Positions 43,003-50,250 of a stretch of 50,730 nt of DNA are shown one piece after another. The notes beneath the pieces were generated by a model. It did not search any database. It saw nothing but the letters and a program-made list of their open reading frames with translations, and was not told the origin of the DNA. The DNA is from Desulfobacterales bacterium. Its GTDB lineage: Bacteria > Desulfobacterota > Desulfobacteria > Desulfobacterales > Desulfosalsimonadaceae. Location: the NCBI GenBank assembly GCA_018334555.1, contig JAGXLR010000003.1, positions 1 to 50,730 of the forward strand, given 5' to 3'. Made by a program: the position numbers and the translations under genes. Every line of letters begins with the position of its first letter. Position 1 is the stretch's first letter.

Positions 43003-43026
43003 GGCCCTAAGGCCCTAAGGCCCTAA
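43003..43026 (+). repeat. GGCCCTAA tandem repeat, three units
   Basis: Three perfect head-to-tail copies of the octamer GGCCCTAA, followed by a partial G. It is too short to be a CRISPR array or an iteron cluster without further copies. Confidence 0.8.
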
Positions 43027-43044
43027 GACGATTCATCCAATTTT

Positions 43045-43114
43045 GTCATTTCGAGCGGTAGCGAGAAATCTTTAACAAACAAGATTCCTCGTCGCTTTCG
43101 CTCCTCGGAATGAC
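43045..43114 (+). repeat. family B core repeat, copy 3
   Basis: GTCATTTCGAGCGGTAGCG through CTCCTCGGAATGAC, the palindromic core of repeat B without its left GGCTTCGTAAAAAGC part. The bracketing sequence TTAAGTTACTTAGAAGGG occurs at 42866-42883 and again at 43151-43168, so the whole 42866-43168 block is flanked by an 18-bp direct repeat. Confidence 0.8.
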
Positions 43115-43175
43115 AGAGAGCTAAGCTTCTGGAATATTAATATATATTTTTAAGTTACTTAGAAGGGAAACTTTA

Positions 43176-44555
43176 ATGGAAAGCATTCAGGCGATTTCGG
43201 TCCTTGACGGCCGATATTCAAAATATACGGAAGAGTTGACCGAGATTTTCTCCGAATACGGATTGATCCGCTACCGCGTATACGTAGAGATCCAGTGGCT
43301 GAAGTTTCTGCTCAAAGAATTGAACCTGGATACGGCGGATAGGGGGGCGCTGGAGAAAATCGGGGCCATAGCCGAAAATATTGACGTGGCGGCGGCAAAA
43401 GCCGTCAAGGAAACGGAAAAGATAACCAACCACGACGTCAAGGCGGTTGAATACTATATCAAGGATCGTCTCTTCGAGCTCGGGCTCGCCGATTTGAAAG
43501 AATGGGTCCATTTCGCCTGCACGTCCGATGATATCAACAATGCCGCCTATGCCTTGATGATTAAGGCCGGACGGCAGTACCTGCTCGATGAATTGGCGAA
43601 GATCTTTCAGAGGCTCGAAGCGCTGGCGGAGACGCACAAGGCGACGCCGATGATTTCAAGGACCCATGGCCAGCCGGCGACGCCGACGACTGTCGGAAAA
43701 GAGATGGCCAACTTCGCCTGGCGGCTGCGGCTTGAGAACAGCAATCTTCGCATTGCCTATATCCAGGCCAAAATGAACGGTGCGAGCGGGAATTTTTGTG
43801 CCCATCAAATAGCCTTTCCCGAAATCGACTGGATTTCCGCCTCCCAGGATTTTATCTCCCAATATCTCGGGGTTACGCCGATTCTTTTGACCACCCAGAT
43901 CAACCCAAACAGCTATATCTCCGAAATTCTGCATATTCTCGTCCGTATCGCGTCCATCCTGATTGACCTGAACCGGGATATGTGGGGGTATATCTCGCTT
44001 GGCTATTTCAAGCAGAAATCCGTGGAGGCGGAGATCGGATCCTCGACGATGCCGCATAAGGTCAACCCCATTGACTTTGAAAACAGTGAAGGCAACATGG
44101 GGATGGCCATATCGCTTATGGAGCATATGGCGGTCAAGCTTTTGAACTCCAGATTTCAGCGGGATCTTACTGACAGTACCGTAATGCGCAATCTGGGGAC
44201 AGCCTTCGGCTATCTGCTGATCGGGTTCAAAAGCACGCTGAAGGGCCTGGATAAGATAGGCGTCGATCCGTCGGCGTTGGAAAAGGATATCGATGCCAAC
44301 CCGGAGATTCTTGCCGAGGCGTTGCAGACCGTCATGCGGGCGTATAAAGAGGCGGATCCCTATGAAAAGCTGAAAAAATTGACGCGGGGGCGCTCCGTAA
44401 ACCAGGCGGATATCGAAAAGTTTATCGATTCCTTGGAAAACGTGCCGACAGAGGTCAAGCAACGCTTGCATCGATTAAGGGTCGAACAATACACCGGCCT
44501 TGCGGAAAGGCTGGTGGATTGGTATTTTTCCAAACAGGGCATTGAAAGGCATTGA
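43176..44555 (+). CDS. purB: adenylosuccinate lyase
   Basis: Catalyses two steps of purine synthesis (SAICAR to AICAR plus fumarate, and adenylosuccinate to AMP). The 459-residue protein is of the E. coli PurB type as I recall it: opening ISVLDGRYSKYTEEL, TTNHD-like ITNHDVKAVEYYIKD, FACTSDDINN, SRTHGQPATPTTVGKEMAN and the superfamily signature SSTMPHKVNPIDFENSEGN near residue 290. The ribosome site AGAAGGGAAA is upstream of the ATG; part of it comes from the 18-bp direct repeat. It is monocistronic in this window. Confidence 0.96.
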   Translation: MESIQAISVLDGRYSKYTEELTEIFSEYGLIRYRVYVEIQWLKFLLKELNLDTADRGALEKIGAIAENIDVAAAKAVKETEKITNHDVKAVEYYIKDRLFELGLADLKEWVHFACTSDDINNAAYALMIKAGRQYLLDELAKIFQRLEALAETHKATPMISRTHGQPATPTTVGKEMANFAWRLRLENSNLRIAYIQAKMNGASGNFCAHQIAFPEIDWISASQDFISQYLGVTPILLTTQINPNSYISEILHILVRIASILIDLNRDMWGYISLGYFKQKSVEAEIGSSTMPHKVNPIDFENSEGNMGMAISLMEHMAVKLLNSRFQRDLTDSTVMRNLGTAFGYLLIGFKSTLKGLDKIGVDPSALEKDIDANPEILAEALQTVMRAYKEADPYEKLKKLTRGRSVNQADIEKFIDSLENVPTEVKQRLHRLRVEQYTGLAERLVDWYFSKQGIERH

Positions 44556-44841
44556 AAGGACAGACGGGCGGATTCATTTGCCGTTTTGGGCTGGGAAAAG
44601 CAAAGGGGCGAACTATTTTTACGCTGCCCCCATAGCGATATGGCTGTTCATAAGTAGAAGATTACTCCTTGCATACAGCGCAATGTTTATGGTATTAAAA
44701 AAAAGAATTATAATGTGAAAACTGGGTGGTAATAGAATTCAGCGATCAATCTCCTTGTCGGGGCATAGGTTTTTCAAATAAAACCGGCTTATTTGGCATT
44801 TTTTTATTTGATTCGGGGGGATCTTTACGCTAATTAACTAT
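44556..44841. other. intergenic region with no recognised feature
   Basis: 286 bp downstream of purB. No RNA gene, terminator with T-tract, or credible ORF was recognised. Composition is moderately AT-rich. Confidence 0.5.
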
Positions 44842-45030
44842 GACAGTCTCGGAAAAAGTCGATTTTGGGCTGGCCAAGTAAAAAGTTCAATACCAAGCCG
44901 CGCAAATCCCGAGGTATACAGCGCAGCCAGCCGTACACGGGATTTATGGGGCCGCAAGCGCAGGACGGGGATTTGGCTTTCTGCAAAAATGCCGAGGCGA
45001 CGGTATAAACCGTTTTTTACGAAGCCAGCG
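44842..45030 (+). repeat. family A palindromic repeat, copy 4 (divergent)
   Basis: Same orientation as copy 1: GACAGTCTCGGAAAAAGTCG, then AAGTAAAAAGTTCAATACC, and the right end TTTTTTACGAAGCCAGCG. It has an extra block of about 35 nt before the right end and more substitutions than the other copies. It ends about 100 bp before the mglB-like gene. Confidence 0.75.
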
Positions 45031-45132
45031 ATGGCAGATTGGGTTTTAATGCGGCTCCCGAATTATAACCCGGACAATGGTAACCGACCCTTGAAGCACG
45101 GGGGAAATTGATATTTTAAGAGGTGAATATAG

Positions 45133-45525
45133 ATGGATTTTACGATTGAGTTTGATAAGCAGCAGATTGAATCGATCGAGAACATCCTCCAGGAGGAACT
45201 GATCGATATGGGCGTTCAGAGTGTTATCTTGATGGATCTGGCCGGCAATGTCATTGTTAATCTGGACAGCGGGGATAAGGGTCACGATGTGTTTTCGCTG
45301 GCCGCTCTGGCTGCCGGTAACTACGGGGCTGTCAGTGCGATGGCCAATATAATCGGGGAGCAGGAATTCTCGTTGCTTTTTCATAAGGGTGAAGAAGAGA
45401 GTATCCATTTCAGTAAGGTCGTTGAAGATTTATTGTTACTGACCATTTTCAATAAAGATGTGTCTCTTGGATTTTTAAGGCTTAAAGTCGCCGAGGCCAT
45501 CAAGCGAATTCAAAAATTGCTTTAA
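45133..45525 (+). CDS. mglB: MglB-like roadblock/LC7 domain protein
   Basis: A 130-residue roadblock/LC7 protein. The MglB-type features are SVILMDLAGNVIVNLDSG (strand-turn-strand near residue 28), SLAALAAGNYGAVSAMANIIGEQEFSLLFHKG and the final LGFLRLKVAEAIKRI helix. In Myxococcus MglB is the GTPase-activating partner of MglA and helps set cell polarity. The order mglB then mglA is the same as in that operon, here with a 128-bp gap. It lacks the long acidic C-terminal tail of Myxococcus MglB. AAGAGG is found upstream of the ATG. Confidence 0.8.
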   Translation: MDFTIEFDKQQIESIENILQEELIDMGVQSVILMDLAGNVIVNLDSGDKGHDVFSLAALAAGNYGAVSAMANIIGEQEFSLLFHKGEEESIHFSKVVEDLLLLTIFNKDVSLGFLRLKVAEAIKRIQKLL

Positions 45526-45653
45526 TCTGAAGCTGTTAATGCGATCCGTCCAATTGTCACATGGAAGGCAGCGCCGGCTGTTGTTAGCATACCGCCGAGA
45601 AACCGGGAGAGTTTTTCACAACTGTTAACTTATTATTTCTGGAGGAAAGCGAT

Positions 45654-46259
45654 TTGGCGTTAATAAATCCGAAGAAGAAGGAGGTTCAGGTCAAAATCGT
45701 CTATTACGGTCCAGGCCGAGGCGGGAAAACAACGAATCTTGAGTATATCAATCAGCATTTCAAAAAACGCATCCAAAATGAAATGGTCACCGTCAAAACC
45801 TATGGCGACCGAACGCTTTTTTTTGATTTTTTGCCCTTTGATATCGGAGAAATAAAAGGCCACAGCATAAAAGTCCAGTTATACACAGTGCCGGGTCAGG
45901 TTAAATACAACGCCACGCGGCGGCTGGTATTAAGAGGCGTGGACGGTTTGGTTTTTGTCGCGGACTCGATGGATTTGAGGCGGGAAATGAATATCCGGTC
46001 TTTGCAGAATCTCAAAGAGAATCTGGAGACATTCAATAAAAACATTTTCAATATACCCCTGGTGATACAATATAACAAACGGGATCTGGAGGAAGAGGGG
46101 ATTCCGATTCTATCCGTGGACACGCTAGAGAAGGATCTGAACAATCGTTTGAAGGCGCCGTATTTCGAGGCAAGTGCGGTAAAAGGCGACAATGTGGCGG
46201 CTACGATGAAGAAAATCATTGCTCTGACCGTGACGTCGTTAAGAAAAAAACTCGAATAA
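45654..46259 (+). CDS. mglA: MglA-like small Ras-family GTPase
   Basis: A 201-residue bacterial small GTPase. The P-loop is GPGRGGKT (19-26), the switch-I region carries Arg53 (TYGDRTLFFDFLP), switch II is YTVPGQ with Gln82, and the base-specificity motif is NKRD (141-144). Arg53 and Gln82 fall at the same positions as the catalytic pair I recall from MglA. In motile deltaproteobacteria MglA-GTP marks the leading pole. It starts at TTG (45654) behind GGAGGAAAG, and the next gene follows after 22 bp. No motility apparatus genes are in the window, so the effector is unknown. Confidence 0.88.
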   Translation: MALINPKKKEVQVKIVYYGPGRGGKTTNLEYINQHFKKRIQNEMVTVKTYGDRTLFFDFLPFDIGEIKGHSIKVQLYTVPGQVKYNATRRLVLRGVDGLVFVADSMDLRREMNIRSLQNLKENLETFNKNIFNIPLVIQYNKRDLEEEGIPILSVDTLEKDLNNRLKAPYFEASAVKGDNVAATMKKIIALTVTSLRKKLE

Positions 46260-46281
46260 CTACCGACAGGAGGGTTAACCA

Positions 46282-47007
46282 TTGGGTCCCAAAGATGAAG
46301 ATGACAACCTCAATGAGGAAGTATCCAGCCGATTAGATGAGTTGTTCGGAGGGGAAGGGCCGGAGGAAGTTTCGGAGGCCGATACTTCTGATACGCCATC
46401 GAGCCGTGCCTCGGATGCAAAGGCCTCCCATGCAGAAGATACCGCCTCAACACAAGCCAGGTCAGGTGAGGCCACACCGATTGATAATTTAAAAGCCTTG
46501 GTCTTCTCAATCGACTGGGAGATTAACGATGAAACCATGAAGGCGTTTTTGCAGGAGGTTAGACGATTAAAGGCCCAGTACGAGGATGACCGGATACTTC
46601 TCCTGTTCCTAAAGCTTCATGAATCCCTGGGCAAATATATCAAGGCCAAGAAAGCCAAGGCGCATCCGGATGCCATCAAGCTGGTCACATCAGTATATAA
46701 AAAATTTGAAAAAGCGCTCCTTTCTTCGGAAATGGGCGAGGCCGAAAAGAAAAAAATAATTGCCGGAGAGGTTAAAAAATATAAGAAGTTCAAGCAACGC
46801 GTACTTGCCAGGAAAGAGGTCCCGGCGACTTCCGAACCTGTTTTAGAGGCCGAAGAGCCGGCGGCTGCCGGGCAGATCGGCCAACCGCCGCCCAATTTGT
46901 CGCCGGAGTCCCGGGAGATGGCGGATTATATCCTCTCTGAAGTGAAAAAAACGCTTCAGGAGGAATTCCGGATTATGCGCCAGCTAATTAAGAATATGGG
47001 CGCCTGA
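46282..47007 (+). CDS. conserved-looking charged protein of unknown function
   Basis: A 241-residue protein that I do not recognise. It starts at TTG behind AGGAGGG. Residues 1-65 are acidic, serine/alanine-rich and probably disordered. Residues about 70-165 form a helical domain with DWEINDETMKAFLQEVRRLK and LLLFLKLHESLGKYIKAKK followed by HPDAIKLVTSVYKKFEKALL. A proline-rich linker leads to a C-terminal amphipathic helix (EVKKTLQEEFRIMRQLIKNM). It follows the GTPase gene by 22 bp, so it is a good candidate effector or regulator of that GTPase. No enzymatic motif is visible. Confidence 0.6.
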   Translation: MGPKDEDDNLNEEVSSRLDELFGGEGPEEVSEADTSDTPSSRASDAKASHAEDTASTQARSGEATPIDNLKALVFSIDWEINDETMKAFLQEVRRLKAQYEDDRILLLFLKLHESLGKYIKAKKAKAHPDAIKLVTSVYKKFEKALLSSEMGEAEKKKIIAGEVKKYKKFKQRVLARKEVPATSEPVLEAEEPAAAGQIGQPPPNLSPESREMADYILSEVKKTLQEEFRIMRQLIKNMGA

Positions 47008-47098
47008 TTGGGTTGCCATCCGCCAAAGGCGACAAGTCTTGCCAGAAGTCGATCTTCGGGATGGCAATGGAGAATTATAATTTTAAATGATTGCTGTC

Positions 47099-47245
47099 AT
47101 AGTGTCTGAACGAAAACCTGGATTTTTTGTCAAGATCAAGGAAGGCGAAAATCTTAACCGCAGATATACGCGAAGTATTTTGAGGATTAAAATTTGAGCC
47201 TGACACAGATATCGGCGAAAAAGACGGTTTTCGTTCAGACACTAT
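47099..47245. mobile_element. MITE-like element with 20-bp inverted ends
   Basis: A 147-bp unit with perfect 20-bp terminal inverted repeats, ATAGTGTCTGAACGAAAACC at 47099-47118 and its reverse complement at 47226-47245. TCA at 47097-47099 and 47245-47247 may be a short target duplication. The interior contains the family D block (47136-47196). It has no coding capacity and lies between the charged-protein gene and the winged-helix-like gene, 26 bp before the latter. Confidence 0.65.
47136..47196 (+). repeat. family D repeat, copy 2
   Basis: A 61-nt block matching the reverse complement of 19444-19504 with about six mismatches. It is followed by AGCCTGACACAGATAT, related to text at 19080 and 26317 (TGAGCCTGNCACAG). 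Confidence 0.75.
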
Positions 47246-47270
47246 CATATGCATTCGGAGGCGGATACAC

Positions 47271-47741
47271 ATGGCAGAATTTTCAGGAGATATTTCCAGG
47301 CTTGTAATGAAGCGGACCGTTCGGGCGGATCTGGGTGAAGTCTCATTGGACAGTGAAATGCTGCAGGTCCTGATGGAATTGGATGGAACCAAGAATCTTG
47401 CTCAGGTGGCCCGCTCGTTGAATGTCAATATGAAGCACCTGAGGAGTGTGCTGAACAAACTGCACAAACTCCATCTCATTGAGGTCGCAAGGGACGCGAT
47501 GCCGACGGTGGGTCGGGATTTTTTCACTGTGCTTTCAAACGAACTTTCCCGGGCAATGGGGCCGATTGCTGACGTGGTGATCGAAGATGAAATAAATGAT
47601 ATGGGCGAAGATCCGTCAAAATTCCCTGCTCATCGGGCGGCTGAGTTAGTTGACCAGTTGGCTCGTCAGATAATCCGTGAAGAGAGAAAAGTGGCCTTTC
47701 AACAATCCATGGTTAAAAAGCTCAGGGAAATCGAGACCTGA
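47271..47741 (+). CDS. winged-helix-like regulatory protein
   Basis: A 156-residue protein. The N-terminal half has a winged-helix-like pattern (MLQVLMELDGTKNLAQVARSLNVNMKHLRSVLNKLHKLHLIEVA in outline, with NMKHLRSVLNKL as the likely recognition helix). The C-terminal half has FTVLSNELSRAMGPIADVVIEDEINDMG followed by LVDQLARQIIREERKVAFQ, similar to a small helical domain I recall from the ends of kinases and cyclases (DUF8082-like, recalled, not checked). It may act as a regulatory adaptor rather than a DNA-binding factor. It lies in the middle of the MglBA-associated cluster, downstream of the MITE-like element. Confidence 0.6.
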   Translation: MAEFSGDISRLVMKRTVRADLGEVSLDSEMLQVLMELDGTKNLAQVARSLNVNMKHLRSVLNKLHKLHLIEVARDAMPTVGRDFFTVLSNELSRAMGPIADVVIEDEINDMGEDPSKFPAHRAAELVDQLARQIIREERKVAFQQSMVKKLREIET

Positions 47742-47839
47742 AATGCATCCGGGGTAATTTTAGCCCTTTTGGATTCTAAATGGAGAATTTTAAGCGTTAA
47801 TCATAGTAAAGTTGCCAATTTTGATAAGGAGGGCGAGTC

Positions 47840-49030
47840 ATGACGGTTATTTGTGAGGAATGTGGTAAGGTCTACCATCTTGACCCTGATAAGATTGAAA
47901 AGTACAGAGGGAAGAATATCCGGGTCAGATGCAGTGAATGTGGTCATGTGACCAATCTGTCAAAACTCATCGAAGAGCAGGAGCGGGAAGCCGCGGCTTC
48001 AAAACCTTTTGAAGGCGGCGCCGGAACGGAGGCTGCTGAAGAGCCTTCAAGGGAGCCTGCCGAAGAGACGCCGAGCGCGCCACCGCGTGAGGAGACCCCT
48101 CGCGCTGAGTCGGTAGCCGCTCGTCCCTCCGGATTTTTGGGATTACGGGGCAAGATGATGTTCCTGTTCCTGGTGATTCCGATTTTATTGATTGCTATCA
48201 CGGGATTTTTCTCCCAGCAGCAACTGAATAAACTGGCGTCCAGTATTACCTCCAAGAGTACCGACCTGGTGCTTGAAGAGGGTAAAGAAAAGCTGATGCA
48301 GAAGGCCCGGGACGTGGCGCTGCAATGCGAAATCTATCTGCGGGCACATCCGAATCTGGAGCGCGACGATTTCAATTATGCTCCGGAATTTGCCGGTATT
48401 GCCGTTCAAAGCGTCGGTGAAACAGGATATACCTGCCTGATTCAGCAGCCCGAACCGGAAACGGGTCAGAGCTGGACCATCTGGGCACATCCCAACCCGA
48501 ACATCGTTGGCATTGATGATATCGAGATGATCCGAAAAGCTTTGGGGCCGCACTTCGACAAATTCTACGAGGTCCTTACCGGCGCCCAGGGTATGAAAGA
48601 AACCCAGGGATTCTATAGCTGGAAAGATCCGGATGGAAAAATCAGGCAGAAGTATATGGCCGTGGCGCCGATCGAGATCAAAGGCAAACCGTTTTTCTCG
48701 ATGAGTACGGCCTACATTGACGAGTTTACCCAGAAGACGGAGAGTCTGGAAGAATCCGCCGATCAGATGGCCATGAATACCCGGAACATCAACTTCGGGA
48801 TTCTTATCGGCGCTATTATAATTATCGGCCTGTGCATCACCATCTATGGGTACCGGATCACCAGAAATATCCAGTATCTGACGGAGGCTGCGGACCGGAT
48901 CAGTGTCGGGGATCTCGAGGCCGAAATCGAGGTTAAATCCAAGGACGAAATTGGTAACCTGGCAGATGCGATCTCCCGGATGCAGGATAGCCTCAGATTC
49001 TCCATTGAGCGGTTGAGGCGTCGTCGATAG
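47840..49030 (+). CDS. MJ0042 zinc-ribbon / sensor / HAMP membrane protein
   Basis: A 396-residue protein. Residues 4-40 are a zinc ribbon of the MJ0042 type (CEECGKVYHLDPDKI ... RVRCSECG). An acidic alanine/proline linker leads to a first membrane helix (about 106-126), a periplasmic sensor region of about 190 residues with Cache-like strands (GYTCLIQQP, YSWKDPDGKIRQKYMAVAPI), a second membrane helix (about 318-340) and a HAMP domain (about 342-390). The chain then stops: there is no kinase, cyclase or methyl-accepting output domain. It probably signals through HAMP contact with another protein. GGAGGGCG is upstream of the ATG, and a strong terminator follows. Confidence 0.82.
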   Translation: MTVICEECGKVYHLDPDKIEKYRGKNIRVRCSECGHVTNLSKLIEEQEREAAASKPFEGGAGTEAAEEPSREPAEETPSAPPREETPRAESVAARPSGFLGLRGKMMFLFLVIPILLIAITGFFSQQQLNKLASSITSKSTDLVLEEGKEKLMQKARDVALQCEIYLRAHPNLERDDFNYAPEFAGIAVQSVGETGYTCLIQQPEPETGQSWTIWAHPNPNIVGIDDIEMIRKALGPHFDKFYEVLTGAQGMKETQGFYSWKDPDGKIRQKYMAVAPIEIKGKPFFSMSTAYIDEFTQKTESLEESADQMAMNTRNINFGILIGAIIIIGLCITIYGYRITRNIQYLTEAADRISVGDLEAEIEVKSKDEIGNLADAISRMQDSLRFSIERLRRRR

Positions 49031-49059
49031 GCTTTTTTGAAAGCTGGAAAAATGATTCT

Positions 49060-49100
49060 ACAAGCAATGCGGAAAAATGATCCCGCATTGCTTGTTTTGT
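49060..49100 (+). terminator. intrinsic terminator after zinc-ribbon/HAMP gene
   Basis: Perfect 13-bp stem, ACAAGCAATGCGG and CCGCATTGCTTGT, with a 10-nt loop and TTTTGT following. It marks the end of the transcript from the zinc-ribbon/HAMP gene. Confidence 0.85.
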
Positions 49101-49146
49101 CTATACCCATTTAATGTGATATTATGATTACAGGAGTCCAAATGAG

Positions 49147-50214
49147 ATGATCATTATCCCAAAGGAGAAGCCGGTTATAGAAAATCTGAACAGCTATTAC
49201 CTGAAGATTGATAAACTGCTGGAGCATTACCAGGGGGCGCTTGAAAGCGGCGGCGTTTATTTTAAGGCCCCCACAGTGGAGGCGGTCGTTTTTTTTGACG
49301 ATGAAAATATATTGAACGGGTCCTACAAGGACAAGCGGAGCCAAGTAACCGGTCAAGCCGCTATCGATCGGATTATCAAGGCGGCCTCGGAAAGCAACTG
49401 TTCGGTATCCGTATATCAGATTCAGCCGGATCGGCTCTATTACTGGGCGCGTCTGACGAGCTCCAACGCCCTGTACAGTGACCTGAGCTCAGAGTTTACA
49501 GATCTGGAAGGGCTGATAAAGAAGATGGAGAATGAAAAGCTCACCGGCTATATCGACGTGCAGCTAAACGACAATTTAGGGGGCGGGCTGCTATTTTTTT
49601 ATAATGGGGAGGTCATCGGCGGATCCTCGGCGCAGGGAAAGAGCGATGTGGATAGAAGCCGGGAATATCGGGACGATCTCATCCGAAGGTGCCGGGAGTC
49701 CAGCGGCCTATTCAATGTCTGGAAAACCGATCTGGCCAGTACGGCATCCACCAACAAGGCGGCAGCATCACCATCGCCTGCTGCTGAAAAAAAGCCTGAA
49801 AGAGCCCCCCGGAGAAAGCCTGAGAAGGCGCCGGCTGAGCAGAAATCCCCGGAGGCCAAAGCAGATCAGCAGCGGGTAATTTTGATGCTTCAAAATCTTC
49901 TTTCCTTACTGGAGAAGGTGGTTCGGGCGAATAAAAAAATCCGCACGGACTTTGAGACCATGCTGAATCGAAAATTCATGGATAAAGTGGATGAATATGA
50001 CTTTCTCGATCCGTTTGCCGGCGATTTTAAGTATTTGAACGGCCAGCTGTATTTTACCGGAAACGCCCCACAATCCCAACTGGTTAACGGGGTGGTCGAA
50101 TGCGTCAGGGAAATCGTATCAGAGCTGGGTATCGCCGGGAGTTTTCGCAAGTATTTGGCATCCTGGCATAAAGAATATATCGATGAGATCTATACATTCA
50201 ATGTGGAAATCTAG
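49147..50214 (+). CDS. PATAN/DUF4388-like domain protein of unknown function
   Basis: A 355-residue protein. Residues about 118-180 (FTDLEGLIKKMENEKLTGYIDVQL ... LLFFYNGEVIGGSSAQG) resemble the DUF4388/PATAN pattern, in which an L-x-x-L helix is followed by TG-x-L/I-x-V and F-x-x-G strands. A lysine/proline-rich linker (about 205-240) leads to a helical C-terminal domain with LQNLLSLLEKVVRANKKIRTDF. I do not know the full-length family. It follows the terminator and is followed after 36 bp by a receiver-PATAN regulator, so the two probably act together. ATG at 49142 opens a two-codon frame overlapping the start. Confidence 0.6.
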   Translation: MIIIPKEKPVIENLNSYYLKIDKLLEHYQGALESGGVYFKAPTVEAVVFFDDENILNGSYKDKRSQVTGQAAIDRIIKAASESNCSVSVYQIQPDRLYYWARLTSSNALYSDLSSEFTDLEGLIKKMENEKLTGYIDVQLNDNLGGGLLFFYNGEVIGGSSAQGKSDVDRSREYRDDLIRRCRESSGLFNVWKTDLASTASTNKAAASPSPAAEKKPERAPRRKPEKAPAEQKSPEAKADQQRVILMLQNLLSLLEKVVRANKKIRTDFETMLNRKFMDKVDEYDFLDPFAGDFKYLNGQLYFTGNAPQSQLVNGVVECVREIVSELGIAGSFRKYLASWHKEYIDEIYTFNVEI

Positions 50215-50250
50215 AGAAAAAGCGATCTTGCCGGGAGGGAAAATATATAG

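Noticed and set aside
42883-43026. Possible CRISPR array (two 29-nt repeats and an octamer series)
   Set aside because: Only two 29-nt units, one spacer-like interval, strong internal hairpin unlike typical arrays, and no cas genes.
44500-44718. 72-residue ORF overlapping the purB end
   Set aside because: It starts inside purB in another frame, without a ribosome site or recognisable domain.
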